Shown: piece by piece, positions 1-4,444 of the stretch | Layout: every line of letters begins with the position of its first letter | How positions within the stretch are numbered: position 1 is the stretch's first letter | Notes under the pieces: model-generated | Told to the model about the DNA's origin: nothing | Database searches by the model: none | Seen by the model: only the letters and a program-made list of their open reading frames with translations | Translations under genes and position numbers: made by a program | Assembly: GCA_003486285.1 (NCBI GenBank) | Contig: DNGH01000143.1 | Coordinates: 1-5,214 of the forward strand | Origin: Actinomycetota bacterium | GTDB taxonomy: Bacteria; Actinomycetota; Acidimicrobiia; Spongiisociales; UBA11373 | Length of the DNA stretch: 5,214 nucleotides | Direction of reading: 5' to 3'

Positions 1-45
1 CCCAACTCCCAACTCCCAACTCTCAACTCTCAACTCTCAACTCCC
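1..45. repeat. Tandem heptamer array, unit AACTCYC
   Basis: Six uninterrupted 7-bp units lie at 4-10, 11-17, 18-24, 25-31, 32-38 and 39-45, preceded by a partial CCC at 1-3. The only variation is C or T at the sixth base of the unit. The array starts inside the last codons of alaX and supplies its TGA stop (32-30). It is cut by the left edge of the window, so its full length is unknown. On the minus strand it reads as GGGAGTT/GAGAGTT units, giving three closely spaced G3 tracts in 1-17. Its function is unknown. Confidence 0.93.
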
Positions 46-746
46 AGCGCTATCCGCATCCGCTTGTTGCCCTTGCCCTTGCTCTCGGTGCCGATCACTC
101 GCACCGGCCCCACCTCGCGGGTGTTGGCGACGTGGGTGCCACCGTCGGCCTGGAGATCGATGGTGCCGATGGCGATCACCCGGATCGGATCGATCGCCTC
201 GGGGATCAGATTCACCTTGGTCCGGATGAGGTCGGGGTCCGCCAGGGCGATGGCACGGGGAACGAAGCGCACCTCGACGTCGTGCTCGGCGGCGAGGGCG
301 GCGTTGAGGCGGCCCTGCACCTCCCTCCCGAACTCGACGCTGATCCCCTCCAACTCGAAATCCATTCGGGCCTCCCCCGGCTCCATGTTGCCCCCGGTGA
401 CCTTGGCCCCGAAGTCGCGCCACACCACCGCCGAGAGCACGTGGAGCGCAGTGTGGGTTCGCATCAGGAGGTGGCGCCGCTCCCAGTCGATGACGGCCTC
501 GACGGCAGTGCCGACGCCGGGAGGCTCACCGGTGACCACGTGGCGCAACACCCCGCCCTGCTTCACGGTGTCGGTGACTCGAACCTCGCCCCCGGCCCAG
601 CGCAGGATCCCGGTATCGCCCGGCTGGCCGCCGCCCCGGGCATAGAAGACGGTGCGGTCGAGCACCACCCCCTCCGGGGTCACCTCGACCACGATCGCCG
701 CCGTAGTGCGCAGGTAGGCATCGGTGGCTGCAAGTTCCTCGGTCAG
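30..746 (-). CDS. alaX: Alanyl-tRNA editing protein, AlaX type (alaX-like)
   Basis: This is a free-standing homologue of the editing domain of alanyl-tRNA synthetase. The family hydrolyses Ser-tRNA(Ala) or Gly-tRNA(Ala) in the cytoplasm. From the CTG at 746 it has 238 residues, within the range of the medium-length AlaX class. Visible family marks are FYARGGGQPGDTG (about residues 34-46, the glycine-rich N-terminal motif), the zinc motif HTALH (H98, H102) and GGTHVANT (H205). The fourth usual zinc ligand, Cys in a CGGTH motif, is Asp201 here. A good Shine-Dalgarno GGAGG sits 6 nt before CTG 746, and the family N-terminus (TEELxxTDxYLR) begins there. In-frame GTG 776 (248 residues) and TTG 770 (246 residues) lack a ribosome-binding site but are the starts a standard gene caller would allow. 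The last residues and the stop are encoded by the heptamer array. The gene is divergent from the hydrolase gene at 848. Function is clear by motif; the start is uncertain. Confidence 0.9.
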   Translation of the reverse strand: MTEELAATDAYLRTTAAIVVEVTPEGVVLDRTVFYARGGGQPGDTGILRWAGGEVRVTDTVKQGGVLRHVVTGEPPGVGTAVEAVIDWERRHLLMRTHTALHVLSAVVWRDFGAKVTGGNMEPGEARMDFELEGISVEFGREVQGRLNAALAAEHDVEVRFVPRAIALADPDLIRTKVNLIPEAIDPIRVIAIGTIDLQADGGTHVANTREVGPVRVIGTESKGKGNKRMRIALGVES

Positions 747-752
747 TCGGGA

Positions 753-757
753 CCTCC
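753..757 (-). promoter_or_regulatory. Ribosome-binding site for alaX-like gene (points to CTG start)
   Basis: On the minus strand GGAGG (757-753) is followed by 6 nt and then CTG ACC GAG GAA (746 onward). This is optimal spacing for initiation at CTG. No ATG, GTG or TTG lies in frame at that position, and the in-frame GTG 776 and TTG 770 have no purine-rich sequence ahead of them. Confidence 0.5.
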
Positions 758-808
758 GTCGCTGCCTCAATGACACGCTACCGACCGGGAACCGACAAGG
801 CCGACCGC

Positions 809-814
809 TACGAT
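809..814 (+). promoter_or_regulatory. Candidate -10 box of the hydrolase gene
   Basis: TACGAT fits the actinobacterial TANNNT -10 pattern and lies 33 nt before the GTG start at 848. Initiation about 7 nt downstream would leave a leader of roughly 27 nt that contains the AGAGGGG ribosome-binding site (831-837). No convincing -35 hexamer is seen 16-18 nt upstream. This is a weak call based on one hexamer. Confidence 0.3.
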
Positions 815-847
815 GCCGGTGTCGTTCGGCAGAGGGGCGGTGTTCGC

Positions 848-1669
848 GTGCAGGTTCACCTCTTCGGCGTTCGCGGCTCGCTCCCCACGCCCGGTGCGGC
901 CTTTCTCCGGTACGGGGGAAACACCTCCTGCGTCGGGATCGGCGCCGGCGGCGCCACCCCGCGGCTGCTGCTCGACTTCGGCACCGGCGCCCGCAACCTC
1001 GCCGCCCAACTCGACACCGCCCCGTTCCGGGGAACCGTGCTGCTCGGCCACCTGCACTGGGACCACATCCTGGCGATCCCGTTCTTTCCCCCCGCCGATC
1101 GCGCCGAGGCCCGCGTGATGCTGTACATGCCGGCCCAGGGTGACCCGTTGGCCGCCCTCGAAGGCCCGATGTCACCCCCGACCTTCCCCATCTCCCCCAC
1201 CGCACTGCGCGGCGACTGGTCGTTCCACGCCCTCGAAGCCGGCGAGTACGACTTCGAAGGCTTCCACGTGACGGCACTCGACGTACCCCACAGCGGGGGC
1301 CGTACCTTCGGTTATCGGATCGAGGACGGCCGCACCGCCATGGCCTACATCTCCGATCACAGCCCCACCTCGTTGGGACCGGGACCGGACGGGCTCGGGG
1401 CGTATCACGAATCGGCCGTCGCCCTTGCCGCCAATGCAGATCTGCTGATCCACGACTCCCAATACACCCCCGAGGAATTCGCCGCGCGCACCGATTGGGG
1501 TCACTGCGTCTGGGAGTATCCGATCGCACTCGCGGCGCACTCCGGAACCCGGCGGGTCCTGCTGACCCACCACGACCCCGGCCACGACGACGCCTTCCTC
1601 GACAAGATCGCAACCCGACTCCCCCGTAGCGCGGCGCTGGCGGTGGAGGGCACGGTCATCGAGCTGTAG
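848..1669 (+). CDS. Metallo-beta-lactamase-fold metal-dependent hydrolase
   Basis: The protein is a 273-residue MBL-fold hydrolase of the RNase Z / PhnP-like branch, close in pattern to the family that reads HxHWDHIxxxPFF. Read from GTG 848 it opens with the typical GVRGSLPTPG strand and YGGNTSC (residues 7-28), then LLDFGTGARNL (41-51). The metal motif H-L-H-W-D-H is at 68-73, a further His at 148 (VPHSGG), the bridging Asp in YISDH at 170, and the last His in LTHHDPGHDD near 242. All residues needed for a two-metal site are present, so it should be active. The substrate cannot be inferred; relatives act on RNA ends, cyclic nucleotides or phosphoesters. There is no signal peptide, so it is likely cytoplasmic. 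GTG 848 is preferred over in-frame ATG 770 because AGAGGGG (831-837) lies 10 nt ahead and the family N-terminus begins there. Its 3' end runs into a heptamer array. Confidence 0.9.
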   Translation: MQVHLFGVRGSLPTPGAAFLRYGGNTSCVGIGAGGATPRLLLDFGTGARNLAAQLDTAPFRGTVLLGHLHWDHILAIPFFPPADRAEARVMLYMPAQGDPLAALEGPMSPPTFPISPTALRGDWSFHALEAGEYDFEGFHVTALDVPHSGGRTFGYRIEDGRTAMAYISDHSPTSLGPGPDGLGAYHESAVALAANADLLIHDSQYTPEEFAARTDWGHCVWEYPIALAAHSGTRRVLLTHHDPGHDDAFLDKIATRLPRSAALAVEGTVIEL

Positions 1670-1675
1670 GGCGAG

Positions 1676-1710
1676 GGTTACCGGTTGCCCGTTACCCGGT
1701 GCCGGTCACT
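1676..1710. repeat. Tandem heptamer array, unit SGTTRCC (degenerate)
   Basis: Consecutive 7-bp units are GGTTACC (1676-1682), GGTTGCC (1683-1689), CGTTACC (1690-1696), CGGTGCC (1697-1703) and a decayed GGTCACT (1704-1710). The array begins 6 bp after the stop of the hydrolase gene. TTA in the intact units gives TAA on the minus strand. The units differ from the AACTCYC array, but the 7-bp period is the same. Confidence 0.75.
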
Positions 1711-1725
1711 CCACACGCTCCTGCT

Positions 1726-1767
1726 GTGAGCCGTCAGCTGTGAGCTGTCAGCTACCCGGCACCCGGC
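1726..1767. repeat. Tandem heptamer array, units GTSAGCY then ACCCGGC
   Basis: Six adjacent 7-bp units are visible: GTGAGCC (1726-1732), GTCAGCT (1733-1739), GTGAGCT (1740-1746), GTCAGCT (1747-1753), then ACCCGGC twice (1754-1760, 1761-1767). The first four alternate G/C at the third base. The array sits in the 168-bp spacer between the convergent hydrolase and AI-2E genes. No rho-independent terminator with a T tract is visible in this spacer, so the arrays are its main content. Confidence 0.8.
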
Positions 1768-1837
1768 ATCCCACGCCAACCGACGGGGCACCGGATCGTG
1801 AGTCCCAGGTTCCAGGGCGGAGGCGACCCGGCGGGTT

Positions 1838-2989
1838 CTAGCCCGGGGGTGGATCGTCCCGCTGGAGGATGCGGTCGAGCGGTGACTCACCGAGTGGATT
1901 CTCCTCGATGAGCGCCTGCGACGCCTCGGACCAGGACTCACCCAGCACCCGGGTATGCCACAGGTGGCCGCCGATGATCTTCACCGAGGACATCACGGGG
2001 ACCGCCAGAACCACTCCCCAGAAGCCGCCCAGGGAAGCACCGAGGACGAGGCCGAGGATGATCATGGCCGGGTGGATGCGCACCGTGGCGCGCAGCACGG
2101 TGGGACTGACGAAGTGGTTGTCGATCTGCTGCACGATCAGGGCCACGAGGCCTGCCCAGGCCGCGGTCTGCAGGTCGCGAGTGGCGAGCGCCACCATCAC
2201 GCCGAGGGCGCCTCCGACCCACGGACCCACGAACGGGATGATGTTGAGGATCCCGGCGATCATGCCGATGAGCAGCCAGAACGGCAGGCCCACCAGCCAG
2301 AACCCGAAGCTGGTCATCACCCCGACGATGAGGGCGACCAGCAACTGGCCCCGAAGGAAGCCACCGACTGCGAGGCCCAACGCCCGCGCCACGTAGTTCA
2401 CCTCGACCCGATGCCGATCCGGGATCAGCGCCACCACTTTGGCGCGCACCTTGGGAAGATCGATGAGGAGGTAGAACGCGATCACCGGTGCCAGCAGCAG
2501 GAGGAACACTGCCTCGAGGACGCTGAGCGTCAGGTCGGTGATCCGTCCGAGGTGGCCATCGAAGAACCCTCCGTCTCCGGACAGGCCGTCCTGCAGATCC
2601 TCGTACGAGGGGAGTTCGAGATCAGAGAACCCGAGATCCTCGGCAAAGCTCTGCAGATCCTTCACGAGGTTCTCGTAGATGGTCGGGAAGTCATCGGCGA
2701 GCTGGCCGGCCTGCTGGGTGATCGAAGGAATCACCAGGAACCCGACCAGGGTGAGCACCCCCATCAACACTATGTAGGAGAGGCACGATCCGAGCCAGCG
2801 CGCCATTCCCCGGCCATGCAGGCGGGTGACGACGGGGTTGAGCAGGTAGATGATGGCGATGGCGATCACGATCGGAGGAATCACCAGCCACATCCGGCTG
2901 ACGATCCAGAGGAGTGCCGCCAGCAGGAGCAGGGTGCCGAGAAGGCTCCATGCAGCCACGCCGAGATGCTTGAGCCGGGACTGGTTCAT
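1838..2989 (-). CDS. AI-2E family transporter (YdiK/PerM-like membrane protein)
   Basis: This 383-residue protein is typical in length for the AI-2E exporter family (TqsA, YdiK, PerM). Proven family roles vary and include autoinducer-2 export and ion/proton antiport, so the substrate is unknown. Hydrophobic segments lie at roughly residues 12-30, 34-52, 67-88, 154-176, 207-233, 236-269, 274-289 and 307-335. A hydrophilic, acidic loop at about 95-150 follows the first three segments, as usual for the family. Signature stretches are GILNIIPFVGPWVGG (246-260) and DNHFVSPTVL (290-299), followed by HPAMIILGLVLGASLGG (306-322). The ATG at 2989 overlaps the stop of the DUF3263 gene as ATGA. No strong Shine-Dalgarno is seen, which favours translational coupling. 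The C-terminal 40 residues are acidic and cytoplasmic-looking. The family call is firm; the substrate is not known. Confidence 0.92.
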   Translation of the reverse strand: MNQSRLKHLGVAAWSLLGTLLLLAALLWIVSRMWLVIPPIVIAIAIIYLLNPVVTRLHGRGMARWLGSCLSYIVLMGVLTLVGFLVIPSITQQAGQLADDFPTIYENLVKDLQSFAEDLGFSDLELPSYEDLQDGLSGDGGFFDGHLGRITDLTLSVLEAVFLLLLAPVIAFYLLIDLPKVRAKVVALIPDRHRVEVNYVARALGLAVGGFLRGQLLVALIVGVMTSFGFWLVGLPFWLLIGMIAGILNIIPFVGPWVGGALGVMVALATRDLQTAAWAGLVALIVQQIDNHFVSPTVLRATVRIHPAMIILGLVLGASLGGFWGVVLAVPVMSSVKIIGGHLWHTRVLGESWSEASQALIEENPLGESPLDRILQRDDPPPG

Positions 2990-3240
2990 CCGGGATGGCC
3001 GTCACCGAGACGGCGCTCGACGCTGCGGCGCCGGGCCGCATCTCGCAGCCGACGCAGGCGCCGGATCGTCATCGGGGCCACTGATTCGGCTCCCGAATCG
3101 TCCATGAGACGGCGCAGCACCTGGTAGTACCTGGTCGAGCTGATGCCCAGGTACTCCCGGATGGCGCGGTCCTTGGGCCCCGGGTAGAGCCACCAGGACC
3201 CTTCGAATTCGAGGATCGCGCGGTCGCTCTCGTTGAGCAT
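2986..3240 (-). CDS. DUF3263 family small basic protein
   Basis: This 84-residue protein matches the actinobacterial DUF3263 pattern: LNESDRAILEFEGSWW (2-17), a YPGPKDRAIREYLGIS segment (19-34), STRYYQVLRRLMDD (35-48), then an Arg-rich C-terminus (60-78). The middle part looks like a helix-turn-helix: IREYLGIS followed by the recognition-helix-like STRYYQVLRRL. DNA binding is plausible but unproven for the family. ATG 3240 is chosen because the conserved region starts at residue 2; an upstream in-frame ATG at 3315 would add 25 unconserved residues that run through the spacer. It is the first gene of a two-gene unit, and its TGA overlaps the ATG of the AI-2E gene by 4 bp. It diverges from the pilin gene at 3351, so it could regulate either neighbour; that is inference only. 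Confidence 0.85.
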   Translation of the reverse strand: MLNESDRAILEFEGSWWLYPGPKDRAIREYLGISSTRYYQVLRRLMDDSGAESVAPMTIRRLRRLRDAARRRSVERRLGDGHPG

Positions 3241-3303
3241 GGCGGCCCCGATGGTACGGGGGCACCCTGTCGGAACCAGGGATTTCGCGACTTTCGGCAC
3301 GCG

Positions 3304-3333
3304 CTCAAGATTCACCCCGGGAAACGCCGATGT
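3304..3333 (+). promoter_or_regulatory. Candidate sigma-28 (FliA/WhiG-type) promoter of the pilin gene
   Basis: CTCAAG (3304-3309), 16 nt, then GCCGATGT (3326-3333). The -10 element matches six of eight bases of the sigma-28 consensus GCCGATAA, including the whole GCCGAT core, and TCAAG resembles the TAAAG -35. The spacer is about 2 nt longer than in the enterobacterial consensus. Initiation near 3340 would leave a roughly 11-nt leader holding the AGGAGA ribosome-binding site. A pilus gene under a motility/development sigma factor would be biologically sensible. The call rests on one sequence match. Confidence 0.4.
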
Positions 3334-3350
3334 TCCTGCCAGGAGAACCC

Positions 3351-3500
3351 ATGCCCGATCTACGCGATGACCAAGGCGCGACGATGGTGGAGTACGCCTT
3401 CATGGTTGGCTTCGTCGCCATGGCGGCCTTCCTCGCCGTGACCCTGTTCGGCGGCTCCGTGCGCGACCTCTTCCAGAACGCCGCCGACCTGATGCCCTGA
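3351..3500 (+). CDS. Flp/Tad-type pilin (Flp family)
   Basis: The gene encodes only 49 residues. A strong AGGAGA (3341-3346) precedes the ATG at 3351 by 4 nt. The protein has the Flp pilin layout: a short charged leader (residues 1-9, MPDLRDDQG), a type IVb prepilin cleavage site G9-A10, then ATMVEYAFMV with the conserved Glu14-Tyr15 pair 5 and 6 residues after the cut. A hydrophobic helix follows (about 16-34, FMVGFVAMAAFLAVTLFGG), and then a short polar tail (SVRDLFQNAADLMP). The predicted mature pilin is 40 residues. Flp subunits are cut by a TadV-like peptidase at the membrane and polymerised into thin adhesive pili. No tad/cpa assembly genes lie in the window, so this copy is separated from them or is an additional pilin. 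It ends 31 bp before the tRNA gene. Confidence 0.85.
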   Translation: MPDLRDDQGATMVEYAFMVGFVAMAAFLAVTLFGGSVRDLFQNAADLMP

Positions 3501-3510
3501 CCCGGCCGAC

Positions 3511-3529
3511 CCCGCCTACCCTGGGCGGG
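3511..3529. other. Small GC-rich hairpin between pilin and tRNA-Thr genes
   Basis: CCCGCC (3511-3516) can pair with GGCGGG (3524-3529) around the 7-nt loop TACCCTG. There is no T tract, so it is a poor intrinsic terminator. TACCCT in the loop (3517-3522) also fits the TANNNT -10 pattern and lies 9 nt before the tRNA 5' end, so the element could be the tRNA promoter core instead. Either reading is weak. Confidence 0.3.
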
Positions 3530-3531
3530 CC

Positions 3532-3604
3532 GCCGGGTTAGCTCAGTCGGCAGAGCACCTCTCTTGTAAAGAGGATGTCGCCGGTTCGATTCCGGCACCC
3601 GGCT
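3532..3604 (+). tRNA. tRNA-Thr (anticodon TGT)
   Basis: The full 73-nt cloverleaf can be drawn: acceptor GCCGGGT (3532-3538) with ACCCGGC (3597-3603), D arm GCTC/GAGC (3541-3544, 3553-3556), anticodon stem CCTCT/AGAGG (3558-3562, 3570-3574) with loop CTTGTAA and anticodon TGT at 3565-3567, variable loop ATGTC, and T arm GCCGG/CCGGC (3580-3584, 3592-3596) with loop TTCGATT. All stems are Watson-Crick paired. G1-C72 and C2-G71 agree with threonine identity. The anticodon UGU reads ACA and probably ACG. The discriminator is T3604, and CCA is not encoded, so it must be added afterwards. It is followed 9 bp later by an inverted heptamer array. Confidence 0.97.
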
Positions 3605-3613
3605 CCCTGAAGA

Positions 3614-3689
3614 AGGTGTCAGGTGTCAGATATCAGATGTCAGGCATAGGAACCGCTGATGCCTGCCTGATACCTGACATCTGATACCT
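3614..3689. repeat. Inverted pair of heptamer arrays (AGRTRTC / GAYRYCT) forming a long hairpin
   Basis: The left arm holds AGGTGTC twice (3614-3627), AGATATC (3628-3634), AGATGTC (3635-3641) and partial AGGCAT (3642-3647). The right arm holds GATGCCT (3658-3664), an extra GCCT (3665-3668), GATACCT (3669-3675), GACATCT (3676-3682) and GATACCT (3683-3689). As RNA, 3621-3647 can pair with 3659-3689 across an 11-nt loop (3648-3658), with two G-U wobbles, two A-C mismatches and a 4-nt bulge. The element lies between the 3' ends of tRNA-Thr and rlmB. No T tract follows, but it could still halt or process convergent transcripts. Confidence 0.85.
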
Positions 3690-3712
3690 CGGCCCCGACC
3701 AGCCAGACGGGA

Positions 3713-4444
3713 TCAGGCGCGTCTCCGCATTCGGGCAACTTCGTACACCGCCAGCGCGGCCGCTACCGAGGCGTTGAGGCTCTCCACCGGGCCGAGGATC
3801 GGGATCGACGCCACCAGGTCGACGCGCTCCCCCACCAGGCGGCTCAGGCCGGCGCCCTCCGCCCCGAGCACCACGGCGACGGGTTCGGCAAGCAGTTCCA
3901 GGCCGAAGAGCGACCGACTGCCTCCGGCGTCGAGGCCTACCGTCCACACCTGGAGGCGCTTCAGCGCATCGACCACGTTGGCGATCGAAGAGGCGATCAC
4001 CACCGGAAGGTGCTCCAGCGCCCCCGCCGCCGCCTTGAAGGCCGTCGCCTCCAGGGGTGCCGCCCGATGCTCCGGGATCACGAGCGCCCCGATTCCCGCC
4101 GCCACCGCCGAGCGTGCCACCGCACCGACGTTTCTGGGGTCTTCGAGGTGATCGAGCACGAGCAGCGCCGCCGGGGTCGTGGCCGCAACCGCGGCTTCGA
4201 GCGAGGCGGGCGCAATCGGACGGCATCGTGCCACGACTCCCTGGGGCGCCTCGGTGGCGGCTGCGGCGCGTACATCGGCAACCGTCTCGATGGCGATGCC
4301 GCGGCGGCGCGCCTCGGCCACCAGGTCGACGAGGGAGTCGAGCCGGCCCCGCTCCACCATGAGGTGTTCCACCCGTCCCGCGGCCAGCGCCGCGGTCACC
4401 GCGTGGATGCCTTCGACGCTGTTACCGATGCCAGGTCGTGCCAT
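3713..4444 (-). CDS. rlmB: 23S rRNA (guanosine(2251)-2'-O)-methyltransferase RlmB (TrmH/SpoU family)
   Basis: This 243-residue SpoU-family methyltransferase has the layout of RlmB, which uses S-adenosylmethionine to 2'-O-methylate G2251 in the P-loop of 23S rRNA. The N-terminal substrate-binding domain begins with NSVEGIHAV (residues 8-16). Three knot motifs follow: motif 1 LDHLEDPRNVGAVARSA (97-113, with N105 and the catalytic R111), motif 2 VLGAEGAGLS (192-201), and motif 3 IPILGPVESLNASVAAALAVYE (214-235). Length is normal. ATG 4444 is chosen because GGAGG (4458-4454) lies 9 nt upstream, whereas the in-frame ATG 4453 abuts it directly. The start lies inside cysS, giving a 23-bp overlap and probable translational coupling. 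The cysS-rlmB order is common in Gram-positive genomes. A closely related TrmH-group tRNA methyltransferase is the main alternative, but this neighbourhood favours RlmB. Confidence 0.9.
   Translation of the reverse strand: MARPGIGNSVEGIHAVTAALAAGRVEHLMVERGRLDSLVDLVAEARRRGIAIETVADVRAAAATEAPQGVVARCRPIAPASLEAAVAATTPAALLVLDHLEDPRNVGAVARSAVAAGIGALVIPEHRAAPLEATAFKAAAGALEHLPVVIASSIANVVDALKRLQVWTVGLDAGGSRSLFGLELLAEPVAVVLGAEGAGLSRLVGERVDLVASIPILGPVESLNASVAAALAVYEVARMRRRA

Noticed and set aside
770..847. An earlier start of the hydrolase at ATG 770
   Set aside because: It would add 26 residues without family similarity, has no ribosome-binding site, and overlaps the region before alaX; GTG 848 fits the family start and has AGAGGGG ahead.
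30..1613. A 527-residue minus-strand frame covering alaX and the whole hydrolase gene
   Set aside because: Only the last ~240 residues resemble a protein family. The Arg-rich first half is the antisense of the hydrolase gene, kept open by high GC.
1955..3127. A 390-residue plus-strand frame opposite the AI-2E gene
   Set aside because: Its His/Asp/Glu-rich composition is the usual antisense shadow of a hydrophobic membrane protein; it has no recognisable domain, and the minus-strand gene has clear family motifs.
3251..3256. TACCAT (minus strand) as the -10 box of the DUF3263 operon
   Set aside because: The hexamer fits TANNNT, but no -35 element is found at 16-18 nt, so it was not listed as a promoter.
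3241..3315. An N-terminal extension of the DUF3263 protein to ATG 3315
   Set aside because: The extra 25 residues are not part of the family pattern and run into the pilin promoter region; the conserved segment begins just after ATG 3240.
3305..3598. A 97-residue minus-strand frame opposite the pilin and tRNA-Thr genes, beginning MPESNRRHPLYKRGALPTEL
   Set aside because: Its N-terminus is the antisense of the tRNA-Thr gene, a well-known source of spurious predicted proteins; the rest is antisense to the Flp pilin and its promoter.
3614..3689. The repeats as a CRISPR array
   Set aside because: The units are 7 bp, directly adjacent, without spacers of 25-40 bp, and no cas genes are present.
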